64,000 bases of DNA, from the NCBI GenBank assembly GCA_043808235.1, contig JAZDFC010000014.1:1-64000 (forward strand). Reading direction: 5' to 3'. The stretch is from JAZDFC01 sp043808235 (lineage in GTDB: Bacteria > Bacteroidota > Ignavibacteria > Ignavibacteriales > Melioribacteraceae). The notes beneath the pieces were generated by a model, which was not told the DNA's origin, did no database searches, and worked only from the letters and a program-made list of their open reading frames with translations. Both the position numbers and the translations under genes were made by a program. Below, one piece after another: positions 8,096-16,785 of this stretch. Numbering within the stretch: the first letter of the stretch is position 1; each line of letters opens with the position of its first letter.

Positions 8096-9025
8096 TTAAT
8101 AACCAAACACAGCAAGAACAACTGCTACAATTGCTAATGGTGTCGCTATCTTCCAAAAAAAGTGTAGTGCCGTATCAATTCGAATTCTTGGATTCGTATT
8201 CTTTATTATAATTATCAAAACCACTATCAATAAAAATTTCAAGATAAACCATAAAATTCCGATTCCGATAATTTCGGACCCTCCCCAAAAAAGGAGAATC
8301 AATAAAAACGGGAAAGCTACATACATCAACATCTGTGTTAACTTCCAAAAAGCAAGCGGCGGACCACTGTACTCCATCAACGGACCTTCGACTAATTCAG
8401 TTTCGGCCTCGGGAATGTTGAAAGGGGTCAAAGCCATCTTTGCCTGGATGCAGAGCAACCCAATGATGAACGCAATTATCCCCGATGCGGAACCAATGAA
8501 AGCTCCGTTTGTAATTTGCGCTGAGAGAATCGCATCAAGTTTTATTTGGTAACCGGATTTGATAATAGGTACAAGACATATTAATATGAAAGCCAATTCG
8601 TCCGCGAGAAGCAATTTAATTTCTCTACCAGCACCAACACTTGAATAAACATTACCTGTCGAAGCGCCGCCCAGAATTATCATCACTGAATAAATCATTA
8701 ACAGATACATAACTACTATTAAATCGGCGCCCAATCCAACTTGATAAAAGAGTATAGTTCCAATCATCGAAGAAATTAAAACCATCACTCCAAACGCTAC
8801 AAACGGCGCCACAATGAAAAGATAATGAATTCCTTCTTTAACAATAATTGTTTCCTTGCCGAGCAGTTTAAAGAAGTCATTGAAATTTTGAAACAGCGGC
8901 GGACCAACCCGGTATGTAAATCTTGCAGTAACTTTTCTGTCAACCCAGCCAACCAATAAACCAAGTACTGCGGTGAATAAAAATCCCGGGAAGACAAGCA
9001 GATAAAAAATATAAACCGGTTTCAT
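8096..9025 (-). CDS. NuoH/MbhM-like membrane anchor subunit
   Basis: A 309-residue polytopic protein of the NuoH/HycD/MbhM family. Landmarks are WVDRKVTARFTYRVGP (about residues 27-42), where complex I has its E-R-K-x-xA-R-Q-R-GP loop; a conserved acidic segment (LADELAFILICLVP near residue 140); and FNIPEAETELVEGP (about 205-218). It holds the hydrophilic hydrogenase arm on the membrane and carries part of the redox-to-pump coupling path. Its start overlaps the ferredoxin gene stop by 4 bases. Confidence 0.92.
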   Translation of the reverse strand: MKPVYIFYLLVFPGFLFTAVLGLLVGWVDRKVTARFTYRVGPPLFQNFNDFFKLLGKETIIVKEGIHYLFIVAPFVAFGVMVLISSMIGTILFYQVGLGADLIVVMYLLMIYSVMIILGGASTGNVYSSVGAGREIKLLLADELAFILICLVPIIKSGYQIKLDAILSAQITNGAFIGSASGIIAFIIGLLCIQAKMALTPFNIPEAETELVEGPLMEYSGPPLAFWKLTQMLMYVAFPFLLILLFWGGSEIIGIGILWFILKFLLIVVLIIIIKNTNPRIRIDTALHFFWKIATPLAIVAVVLAVFGY

Positions 9026-9531
9026 ACTCGTTCCTCCTTCATCCGCCAGCTTGGACTTTTAACAGCGACATTCTCCCCGCAGAAATAGATATGATTTTTT
9101 TTATCTTCCTCATCCATCACAACCATGCGGAGTGTGTTTAGCGGCGCAGTTTTAACGCACAACGGTTGATAATCCGTATTGGCTTCCAACTGGTTCATGC
9201 AGAAATCGCAATTGGCTGAAACATAGTTTATCACTTCGGGGAATATTGTTCCGAACGGACATGCAAGCACACAACTTTTGCAGCCGACACATCGCATATT
9301 CCATCTCTTAATCACACCGGACTCAAGGTGTTCGAGCGCATCTTTCGGACAAGCTGAAACGCAAAAAGCATCTTCGCACTGACGGCAGTAAACTGCAAAC
9401 TCCGCCAATTCCAAAAGTGAAAACGCTCCGTTATTCTTTCTGTGGTATGTGTATTCGCATTTTATATTTTCTGCCGAGATTCCCGAATCGATAAGCGCGG
9501 GAATGTCTATTAATATTTTTTTCAATCCCAT
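9022..9531 (-). CDS. 4Fe-4S polyferredoxin subunit (HycB/CooF-like)
   Basis: A 169-residue protein with several cysteine clusters: CRQCEDAFCVSACP (about residues 48-61), CVGCKSCVLACP (about 81-92) and CDFCMNQ with a later CVKTAP, giving ligands for about four 4Fe-4S clusters. It resembles the HycB/CooF/HydN electron-transfer family. GGAGG lies five bases before the ATG at 9531, and the gene overlaps the flavoprotein gene by 10 bases. Inference: it wires the HydBG-like input module to the small subunit. Confidence 0.88.
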   Translation of the reverse strand: MGLKKILIDIPALIDSGISAENIKCEYTYHRKNNGAFSLLELAEFAVYCRQCEDAFCVSACPKDALEHLESGVIKRWNMRCVGCKSCVLACPFGTIFPEVINYVSANCDFCMNQLEANTDYQPLCVKTAPLNTLRMVVMDEEDKKNHIYFCGENVAVKSPSWRMKEERV

Positions 9532-10376
9532 ATCCCCTCCTCATTTTTAATTTGATTATAAGTGAAGACGGGACCATCCTTGCAAGCGTAATATGGACCT
9601 ATGACACAATGCCTGCATTGTCCGAATCCGCAGTACATTTTCTTTTCCATCGAGAGATAAAGATTTTCTTCTTTGTAACCGTACTTCAATAAATCTCTCG
9701 TTCCGAACTTCATCATTATCGGCGGACCGCAAACCACTGCCGGATTATCAGTTGGATTTATATCGAGATGTTTGAGAAGAACTGTCACAACTCCGACATC
9801 CTCGTTCCAATCTTCACCCTCGGGAACAACATCAACAGAGCGAAAGAATTTCACATTTGAATATTTCCGCCAACCGGTAACTTCATCTTTGTAGATGCAA
9901 TCACTCGGAGTTTTTGCTCCTGCATAAAATGTTATGCTCTTGTATTTTTCAACTTCGTGAAGCAATGATGAAAACAATGAGCGAAGAGGCGCAAGCCCGC
10001 ATCCTCCGCCGAGAATCAATAGATCTTTACCTTCAAATTTTTCGAGGGGATACCGTGAACCGAAGGGGCCGCGCAGACCAACTACATCACCTACTTTTAC
10101 TTTGTGAACATACTCGGTTACAAAGCCGGTTTTCATTATCGTCACATCCATCTTATCGTCAATGAAATGAGATGAAGAAGGCGTGAAAGGTCCTTCTCCG
10201 ATTCCCGGAATTGTCAGTTCGATAAACTGCCCGGTTTTGAAAGGAAATTTTTTAGCAGGGATTAGTCGAAGTGTTTTTATTAATGGCGATTCCTGGATTA
10301 CATCATAGACTTCGGCAGAAACAACCTCGTACGGATTAACAATTGGTTCGGCAGTTACTTCTTCAAATTGATTCAT
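9522..10376 (-). CDS. HydG/AsrB-like FAD/NAD(P)-binding oxidoreductase subunit
   Basis: A 284-residue ferredoxin-NADP reductase-fold protein like the gamma subunit of archaeal sulfhydrogenase and AsrB. An FAD-binding half comes first (KTGQFIELTIPGIGEGPFTP region), then an NAD(P)-binding half (LLILGGGCGLAPLRSL). A C-terminal [2Fe-2S] motif follows, CGFGQCRHCVIG with a further Cys in YYACKDGP. The ATG at 10376 (AAGGA upstream) is preferred to an upstream in-frame start inside the previous gene. It implies exchange of electrons with NAD(P)H. Confidence 0.88.
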   Translation of the reverse strand: MNQFEEVTAEPIVNPYEVVSAEVYDVIQESPLIKTLRLIPAKKFPFKTGQFIELTIPGIGEGPFTPSSSHFIDDKMDVTIMKTGFVTEYVHKVKVGDVVGLRGPFGSRYPLEKFEGKDLLILGGGCGLAPLRSLFSSLLHEVEKYKSITFYAGAKTPSDCIYKDEVTGWRKYSNVKFFRSVDVVPEGEDWNEDVGVVTVLLKHLDINPTDNPAVVCGPPIMMKFGTRDLLKYGYKEENLYLSMEKKMYCGFGQCRHCVIGPYYACKDGPVFTYNQIKNEEGIWD

Positions 10377-10410
10377 CCGGTTAAGTCCTTTTTTAAATAT
10401 TACTTTTTTT

Positions 10411-11451
10411 CTATTGCTGAACGGATTCAGCTTTATTTTCAATTATATTTTTCACCGCTTTCATAAAATTAATTTTACCGGGACAAGTTTCCGTGCAGCG
10501 TCCGCATCCGGTGCAGCCATAAATATCGAAGTTACTTTTCATATATAAAAACTTGCAGAGATAGCGATTACGGAATCGCTCAAACATTTTTGGCCGGGGT
10601 GTTCCGCCTCCGGCAACACGGGCATAACCATTGTACTGGCACGAATCGTAACTTCTTACTTTTACAAATTTCTGCGCTTCGGTTTCGTCGTTGAGGATAA
10701 GGCAATAACATGTCGGGCAGATATTTGTACAACTCCCGCATCCAACACAGTTCAGCGATTCATCTTTCCATACCTGCATTTCACTCATTCGAAGATTAAT
10801 ATACTCTCTATTTACAGCGAGGTTTGAATTTTTCTGTTCGAGTTCCGATACAACTTTCCCTCTGTTCGTTTGTACCTGAACTGCATCTGTATTTTGAGCA
10901 TCGGAGTAATTGATATGTTTCTTCACCATTTCAAGAAATTGTTTCCCTTTTTGTGAACCGGCTTCCATTAAGTAGCAATCATTTATTCGACTTAGGTTAA
11001 CATCGAATCCTTTTTGAGCATAAGGTTTTCCATCCATCAAATTGCAGTAGCAATTTTCACCAATCTTTCCACAGTCACTGCTAATAATTATTGTATTTTC
11101 TCTCCATAATTTATAACGAGGGTCAATGAAATCCTTATTAATGAGCGCTGTATCAATTACTTCAAGAGCTTTCAAATCACATTGTTTAACGCCAACAATA
11201 ATTCGTTTTTTAACCTCTTTGTTCTCGGAAAGCATCTGCTCGCGGACTAAATAGAATAGTACTTTTACCGGGTCCACAGTTCGGTACGAATCTAAAATAA
11301 AATTTGCGTCGACAGACATAGTTGAAAAGAATGTGTCGCCATTCTTCGAATACTTTGGTTTGACAGGAAGGATTATCTCAGAGAAACCGTCAATTTTTTC
11401 AAGTGAGACTTTTTGTAAGAATGCAAACAAATCATCCGCTTTTACTATCAT
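10411..11451 (-). CDS. HydB/AsrA-like 4Fe-4S subunit
   Basis: A 346-residue protein of the sulfhydrogenase beta/AsrA family, first gene of the operon. Two ferredoxin-type clusters lie in the C-terminal third: CVGCGSCTNICPTCYC and CTGCGRCTETCPG. Other conserved cysteines lie mid-protein (SDCGKIGENCYC). The start at 11451 is set by GGAGA seven bases upstream. With the next gene it forms the diaphorase module of cytoplasmic group 3b hydrogenases, here placed in front of a membrane group 4 enzyme. Confidence 0.88.
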   Translation of the reverse strand: MIVKADDLFAFLQKVSLEKIDGFSEIILPVKPKYSKNGDTFFSTMSVDANFILDSYRTVDPVKVLFYLVREQMLSENKEVKKRIIVGVKQCDLKALEVIDTALINKDFIDPRYKLWRENTIIISSDCGKIGENCYCNLMDGKPYAQKGFDVNLSRINDCYLMEAGSQKGKQFLEMVKKHINYSDAQNTDAVQVQTNRGKVVSELEQKNSNLAVNREYINLRMSEMQVWKDESLNCVGCGSCTNICPTCYCLILNDETEAQKFVKVRSYDSCQYNGYARVAGGGTPRPKMFERFRNRYLCKFLYMKSNFDIYGCTGCGRCTETCPGKINFMKAVKNIIENKAESVQQ

Positions 11452-12017
11452 CAAATTATCTCCGATAGATTTTTACCCGAATAAATATTCCTGGCTAAAA
11501 CGATGCTAATAAAAACCAGGAATAATTTTTAACAATTACCTTAAAAACAATAACGTAACGTTATCTGCCGCACCAAACTGCGGTGCACCTGTCATGCGTT
11601 TTGAGCCGGTAATCTCATTCGAGAACAACCTTGCAGTAATTTCGGTATAGTAAGATAATTTTCGGGATAAGGTTGCGGGAGTATTGAGATACTGAAAGTA
11701 TCAATATTGGAATAAATAGATTTGGATATATATAAAAAATGACAGGTTAAATTCGGGTACAAAATTCTTTCGAGTAATAGCATAAAGCGAATAATAAGAG
11801 TATATAAGAATTTATTTTATATTGGTACTACTTATACTTGCAAAAGAATTTTAACAATTACCATAAAATGAACGAGTGCAACCTAAAATTTTCCTTTTAA
11901 AATGTCAATCAAGATTATTAAAAGTTATTAAAAATTATTTTTCAGCGAAGTCTTTTACGATTTTTTATTTTTCATTAATCTTTTTTATTCCTCTTTTAGT
12001 TTAGTTGTAAATCGGAA
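11452..12017. other. Gene-free stretch upstream of the hydrogenase operon
   Basis: About 560 AT-rich bases with no convincing gene. A 63-codon frame on the minus strand has no homology I recognise and poor start context. The promoter of the hydrogenase operon should lie near 11452-11600. A near-exact direct repeat (AACAATTACC with similar flanks) occurs at about 11530-11546 and 11849-11868. A small hairpin (GATACT/AGTATC) lies at 11688-11702. An inverted pair TTTTAGTTTA/TAAACTAAAA (11994-12028) covers the lysJ stop but lacks a T-run. Confidence 0.6.
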
Positions 12018-13172
12018 TTAAACTAAAATATTTACCAATATTTCACTTACTTTATCTAGATCTTCATAACTAATTACGAGCGGCGGCAATAATCGTAAAA
12101 CTGTTGTGCCGGCAGGTAAGGCCACTACTCCCCTATTCATTAATTCCATTAAAATGGGCTGGACTTTTTCTTTTATCTCAATCCCGACCATTAATCCGAG
12201 TCTTCTAATTTCGCGAACCTTCGAAAGTGATTGTAAAGAAAGTTTATCGACAAAATACTTCCCTTTCGCTTCGGCTTGTTCCCACAATTTATTCTCCAGC
12301 ATAAAATCAATTGAAGCCAGACCAGCCGCGCATGCGAGCGGATTGCCGCCAAATGTGGAACCGTGTTTGCCGGTAGCGACTTTAATTTTTTCCGAACATA
12401 AAATAGCGCCCATCGGGAAACCGCCGCCGATTGATTTTGCCACTGTCATCATATCAGCTTCAATTCCGAAATGTTCGATTGCAAACATTTTACCTGTTCG
12501 GCAGAATCCAGTTTGTATTTCATCAATTATTAATAATATTCCTTTTTCATCACATAGTTTTCTAACAGCGGTAAAATATTCTTTGTCGCCAATATTGATG
12601 CCGCCCTCGCCCTGCACCAATTCTAAAATAATTCCTGCCGTGTCTTCGTCAATCGCAGCGGCAAGTTTTTCAAAATTATTATATGGTATATTTGAGAAAC
12701 CTGGCAAGAATGGCTCGAAACCTTCTCTGTATTCGGGTTTATATGTCGCACTCAATGCGCCCATTGTTCTTCCGTGAAATCCTTTCATCGCAAAAACAAA
12801 TTTTGTTTTCTTTGTTGTGATGCGGGCAAACTTTATTGCGCCTTCCATCGCTTCAGCGCCGGAGTTGGTTAAAAATGCTTTGCCTAAATTCTTCGGCGCA
12901 ATACTTATTAGTTTTTCAAGAAATAATGCTTTAGTATCGTTATAGAAAGTACCGGGGCAAACGGTAAGAGTTTCAGCTTGTTTCTTCAAAGCATCAGTTA
13001 CTTTTTGATTAGCATGTCCAATGTTTGCAACTCCAATTCCAGCTGCCATATCAATGTATTCGTTTCCGTTATCATCCCATAACTTTGCATCTTTTCCTTT
13101 TACAATAACTAAATCTCTTTTGGGATAAACGTCAAATTCATATTTCTGCTGTAATGATTTGTAATCTGTCAT
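12018..13172 (-). CDS. lysJ: LysJ-type aminotransferase (LysW-aminoadipate semialdehyde / acetylornithine class)
   Basis: A 384-residue class III PLP aminotransferase. The PLP lysine lies in TVAKSIGGGFPMGA, and the cofactor Asp region is LLIIDEIQTGFCRTG. Length and motifs match ArgD/LysJ. In the LysW pathway it converts LysW-bound aminoadipate semialdehyde to LysW-lysine. The homocitrate synthase and LysW in the operon favour lysine, though the same enzyme may serve arginine. It is the last gene of the operon, 9 bases after lysZ. Confidence 0.88.
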   Translation of the reverse strand: MTDYKSLQQKYEFDVYPKRDLVIVKGKDAKLWDDNGNEYIDMAAGIGVANIGHANQKVTDALKKQAETLTVCPGTFYNDTKALFLEKLISIAPKNLGKAFLTNSGAEAMEGAIKFARITTKKTKFVFAMKGFHGRTMGALSATYKPEYREGFEPFLPGFSNIPYNNFEKLAAAIDEDTAGIILELVQGEGGINIGDKEYFTAVRKLCDEKGILLIIDEIQTGFCRTGKMFAIEHFGIEADMMTVAKSIGGGFPMGAILCSEKIKVATGKHGSTFGGNPLACAAGLASIDFMLENKLWEQAEAKGKYFVDKLSLQSLSKVREIRRLGLMVGIEIKEKVQPILMELMNRGVVALPAGTTVLRLLPPLVISYEDLDKVSEILVNILV

Positions 13173-13181
13173 ATTAAAACC

Positions 13182-13973
13182 TTATTGAATTGTTGTACAT
13201 TTTCCATTGATAGCATCCGCAACAGGATGTTCAGTTCTGCCATCGGCAAGAATAACGGTCGTATCGCCGGCTTCAAAAAGTTTTCTGAAAGCGAGAATTT
13301 TTCTTTTCATTCTTCCATCAACTGTGTTTTCCATCGCTTCGAGTTCCGCTTTAGATAATTTCTCAACTACGGAATTTGAATCATCTTTATCGAGAAGGAA
13401 TCCGGGAGCTTCGATGAAAGAAATTACTTTTTCAGCTTTGAATTCGGATTGAAGCAGCGCAACAATATCATCATTCTCCGAGTTGATTGCATAATTGTTT
13501 TCGTCAATTAACGGTACGGTTAACACCGGGGTGTACCCATTGTTTAATAAAAGCTCAATTAAAAATTTATTGATGGACTTCGGTTTCCCGGAGTAATCGC
13601 GAATCATGAGAGTTTTTCCCCCCTCCCGCACACGAATTCCGGTGTTGCGTTTTCCTTCGATAACTTTGCCATCGAGTCCAGTCAATCCGACTGCATTTAT
13701 TCCGCTCTGATGACAGAGTTCAACAATTCTTTTATTTTTAAATCCCGCATACGCCATCATCATCAAATCGATTGTATTTTCATCACTGAAAACTGAATCA
13801 TAACCGGATACCGAAGTGACAACTTTCTTCTGAATATTTAGTTTTTGTGCTAGCTCGTCACGGAAAGCATTAGCGCCGTGAACAATTATCATTTTATCAT
13901 TCAACAGCTGCAACTCGGAGATAATCGCTTTTAGATTGATTTCCTTTCCACCGCCGATTTTTATAATTATCAT
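13182..13973 (-). CDS. lysZ: LysZ-type [LysW]-aminoadipate kinase
   Basis: A 263-residue amino acid kinase (ArgB/LysZ family) starting MIIIKIGGGKEIN, the glycine-rich phosphate-binding start of the family. VHGANAFRDELA and INSENDDIVALLQSEF match later conserved loops. It phosphorylates the side-chain carboxyl of the LysW-bound substrate. Its ATG overlaps the stop of the amidohydrolase gene (ATGA at 13970-13973), so the two are translationally coupled. Confidence 0.87.
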   Translation of the reverse strand: MIIIKIGGGKEINLKAIISELQLLNDKMIIVHGANAFRDELAQKLNIQKKVVTSVSGYDSVFSDENTIDLMMMAYAGFKNKRIVELCHQSGINAVGLTGLDGKVIEGKRNTGIRVREGGKTLMIRDYSGKPKSINKFLIELLLNNGYTPVLTVPLIDENNYAINSENDDIVALLQSEFKAEKVISFIEAPGFLLDKDDSNSVVEKLSKAELEAMENTVDGRMKRKILAFRKLFEAGDTTVILADGRTEHPVADAINGKCTTIQ

Positions 13974-14608
13974 TCGAAATACCTCAACGAATTATTTTCT
14001 ATTGGTATCCAATTTTCTTCGTCCGGAAATTTTTCCGAACAGATAATTGCCGTTCCGTTTTCTATTTTGTAATACATCGTAAAATAATCAAAGTCTTCGT
14101 TAGAATGGCTGTAAACTACTGCCCTGGAATTATCGGCAATAATGATATTCATTGCTCGTACATAAGCTGATAATTTCTTTATTGCTTCAGTTCCCTTTTG
14201 AAGAGCCTCCGCAATACTTCCTTTGTCAAACCTTTTGATGAAATTAAAAATACGCTCGGCGCCGATTCTTCCTTCTTCTTTTATCCGCACGCCGCTCAAC
14301 TCGCCGTTGAAAATGAAAATATAATTCTCATCATAGAAGGGCATATTGTTTTCGACGAATATATCTTTATCACGAAAAGCGCTTCTTGCGTGAGCAATCA
14401 TCCGGGTTGTATTTCCGAACTTTGAAAAATCGTCCTCCCAAACCGGATTAATATTTTTGTAATGCTGCCAGTTGCCCTCAACAAGATAAGCGCATCCCCA
14501 GCCGTGACCTTGGAATTCTTTGCTGTTCTTAGCCACGAACGCGAACTTCTCGAGATAGCTTTTTATCTCGAATTCGTCTTTTGATTTTATGTAAAGCAGT
14601 CTACACAT
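13970..14608 (-). CDS. Class II (Ntn) amidohydrolase/glutaminase embedded in the LysW operon
   Basis: A 212-residue protein of the YafJ/EgtC-like class II amidotransferase family. The nucleophile is Cys2 (MCRLLY). Further motifs are GHGWG (34-38), AHARSA with Arg75 (72-77), ENNMPF (86-91) and FNGELSG (100-106). By eye alignment, GRIGAE (113-118) replaces the family's G-x-T-D-S-E. The Asp that in GlmS-type enzymes holds the alpha-amino group of free glutamine is therefore absent, while the Arg for the alpha-carboxylate remains. No synthase domain is attached. It sits between lysY and lysZ, overlapping lysZ by 4 bases. Inference: it acts on the LysW C-terminal Gln/Glu (deamidation, or release of lysine). 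General metabolite deamidation is the alternative. Confidence 0.8.
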   Translation of the reverse strand: MCRLLYIKSKDEFEIKSYLEKFAFVAKNSKEFQGHGWGCAYLVEGNWQHYKNINPVWEDDFSKFGNTTRMIAHARSAFRDKDIFVENNMPFYDENYIFIFNGELSGVRIKEEGRIGAERIFNFIKRFDKGSIAEALQKGTEAIKKLSAYVRAMNIIIADNSRAVVYSHSNEDFDYFTMYYKIENGTAIICSEKFPDEENWIPIENNSLRYFE

Positions 14609-14611
14609 TTA

Positions 14612-14819
14612 ATTCTGAGTCCTATCTTTTCGGGACGAAGAATCTCAATGTTAATTTGTAAGCGATTCCTCTATTATCACGAAAAAAGATTTTTTAGTTT
14701 TATTTGAATAAGTTTTTGTTCGTCATTTCAAATTCGATACAACATTATCCATCTTTTAAATTCTGCACAATCTCGAAGTAGGAGATTCTTCGCCCGCCGG
14801 AGGCAGACTCAGAATTTTA
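14612..14819. repeat. Long inverted repeat between lysY and the amidohydrolase gene
   Basis: Arms of about 35 bases at about 14612-14646 (AATTCTGAGTC...GAAGAATCTC) and 14783-14819 (GAGATTCTTCG...GACTCAGAATT) are inverted around a 136-base AT-rich spacer. The arm sequence resembles dispersed GATTCTTCG/CTCAGAAT palindromes common in many bacterial genomes. It fills the only large gap in the lys operon and may be a mobile or decayed MITE-like repeat. Confidence 0.6.
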
Positions 14820-14823
14820 TGAA

Positions 14824-15870
14824 TCAAATCGGATGTAATCCCGGGAATTCAAGCCCGGTGCGTTCATCAAATCCATGCATAATATTAAATGCCTGCAACG
14901 CTTGTCCGGCAGCTCCTTTCATCAAATTATCAATTGCGGCAATTACAACAAGCCGGTTGGAGTGTTCATCTTTCTTAAATCCGATGTCGCAATAATTTGT
15001 GCCGATTAAAAGTTTCGGTTCAGGGTAGCGATAAATTCCTTCGTTCTCTTTCACGATTCTGATGAAAGGTTCGTTAGAATATTCTTGACGGTAAACTTTC
15101 CATATATCTTTTTCCTCAAGATTATCTTTCAGGAAAATATGACATGTAGCAAGTATTCCGCGTACCATATCGATTGATGTTGCCGAGAAATGTACTTGTA
15201 TCTTTTGACCGAAGCTCAACTCCTGCAATATCTCAGCCGAGTGACGATGCTGCGTCGGCATGTATGAGCGAACCGAACCGCTGCGTTCGGGATGATGCGA
15301 TCCTTCGGTTACTTTGTTGCCGCCTTCGCTTGAGCCGACCTTCACTTCGATAACTGTTCTTTCAACATCAACCAGGTTGTTTTTATAAAGTGGGTACAAT
15401 CCCAAAATACTCGTTGTGGCATTACAGCCCGCGCTTGAAATATAGTGTGCTGTTTTCATCTCTTGACGATGTAATTCGGGAATTCCATAAACAAATTCAT
15501 TCAGCAACTCGGGACGAGCGTGTTTATGTCCATACCATTTCTCGTATTCATTTGAATCTTTCAATCGGAAGTCTGCGCTCAAGTCAATAATTTTGGGTGC
15601 AAGTTTTTTAAACTCATCAATTCTGTTCTGTGAACTGTTGTGCGGAAGACAGAGGAATAATAAATCAACATGTTCCAATTCAGAAGCGGAAACAAATTTT
15701 AGCATTGTTGACTTCCGCAAATTCGGATGAATTTTATAAACAAACTTTCCAACATTATTTTCCGAAGTAACTTGATTGACTTCAATGTTCGGATGAAATA
15801 ATAATAATCGGAGAAGTTCACCGCCGGTATAACCCGAAGCGCCGACAATCGATACTCGAATTTTATCCAT
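14824..15870 (-). CDS. lysY: LysY-type [LysW]-aminoadipyl phosphate reductase (ArgC family)
   Basis: A 348-residue ArgC/LysY-family dehydrogenase. The NADP-binding start is VSIVGASGYTGGELLRLL, and the catalytic Cys lies in YISSAGCNATTSILGLYPL. It reduces the acyl phosphate on LysW to the semialdehyde. The ATG at 15870 has GAGGGA upstream and an 8-base ATGGATAA overlap with lysX, which is better than the in-frame upstream start at 15903. Confidence 0.88.
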   Translation of the reverse strand: MDKIRVSIVGASGYTGGELLRLLLFHPNIEVNQVTSENNVGKFVYKIHPNLRKSTMLKFVSASELEHVDLLFLCLPHNSSQNRIDEFKKLAPKIIDLSADFRLKDSNEYEKWYGHKHARPELLNEFVYGIPELHRQEMKTAHYISSAGCNATTSILGLYPLYKNNLVDVERTVIEVKVGSSEGGNKVTEGSHHPERSGSVRSYMPTQHRHSAEILQELSFGQKIQVHFSATSIDMVRGILATCHIFLKDNLEEKDIWKVYRQEYSNEPFIRIVKENEGIYRYPEPKLLIGTNYCDIGFKKDEHSNRLVVIAAIDNLMKGAAGQALQAFNIMHGFDERTGLEFPGLHPI

Positions 15871-16714
15871 TTCGTCCCTCGGCTGCTTGTATAATATACT
15901 CAACCATGTGTTTCGGAATGTTCACACCCGTCGTATCAATGCTGTTTTTATATTCCATTGTGTAATTAACTTCGTTCACTATCAAACCTTTTGTCGTTTC
16001 AAAAACATCGATTGCAACGATTCCACCACCGACAGCTTTAGCAGCGTTAACCGATAGTTCATTTAGTTCATCTGTCACAACGCAGTTGGTCGCAACTCCG
16101 CCGCGTGCTGTGTTTGTAATCCAGTGCGGTGATGTTCTGTAAATTGCTGCTATACATTTATCGCCTACAACAAAACTGCGGATATCACGCCCGCTCTTCT
16201 CAACATACTTTTGAATATAAAAAATTGAATGATGATACGAACCGAGCACAGCTTTATGTTCAAGAATCGCTTCTGCGGCATCGCGGTCATTAATTTTAGA
16301 TAAAAGTCTTCCCCAGGAACCAACTGCAGGTTTGAGCACAACGGGATAACCCATTTCTTGAATTGCCTGTAATGCTGATTCTTCTGTGAATGCAACACGT
16401 ACTTCCGGCTGGGGAACATTATTTTCTGCTAGTGCAACCGATGTTAAAAGTTTATCGCCGCATGTAGTTGCAACTTTGTAGCTGTTTACTGTTTTAATTC
16501 CAACTGCCTCGAACAAACGCAAGGCATGCAACGCACGCGAGTGATTGATACATCGTTCTACAACTACATCCACATCAAAACTATCCTTACCCAAATTGAA
16601 AGTAATCTTGCGGTCGTCAATCATTTTAATTTCCACACCCTTTATCTTTGCGAATTCATCGAGTAAGTATTTTTCATCTTTTCTTATAAGCGAATGTAAT
16701 AAACCTATTTTCAT
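15863..16714 (-). CDS. lysX: LysX-type LysW-aminoadipate ligase (ATP-grasp)
   Basis: A 283-residue RimK/LysX-family ATP-grasp protein. VVLKPAVGSWGRLLS (about residues 124-138) is the LysX/ArgX signature, and NEVNYTMEYKNS the metal-binding C-terminal motif. It forms the isopeptide bond between the gamma-carboxyl of the LysW C-terminal Glu and the amino group of aminoadipate. AAGGAG precedes the ATG at 16714. With LysW ending in Gln here, this ligase would need a prior deamidation step. Confidence 0.9.
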   Translation of the reverse strand: MKIGLLHSLIRKDEKYLLDEFAKIKGVEIKMIDDRKITFNLGKDSFDVDVVVERCINHSRALHALRLFEAVGIKTVNSYKVATTCGDKLLTSVALAENNVPQPEVRVAFTEESALQAIQEMGYPVVLKPAVGSWGRLLSKINDRDAAEAILEHKAVLGSYHHSIFYIQKYVEKSGRDIRSFVVGDKCIAAIYRTSPHWITNTARGGVATNCVVTDELNELSVNAAKAVGGGIVAIDVFETTKGLIVNEVNYTMEYKNSIDTTGVNIPKHMVEYIIQAAEGRNG

Positions 16715-16785
16715 TTTTTCTTCTCCTTAGATTCTTTCCAATTTAGATTAATAATTGTAATGAAGCAAGTGAGAGCGTATTTGCT

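Noticed and set aside
11592..11783. 63-codon minus-strand frame in the gap after the hydrogenase operon
   Set aside because: No ribosome site, no family, AT-rich composition as in the surrounding gap.
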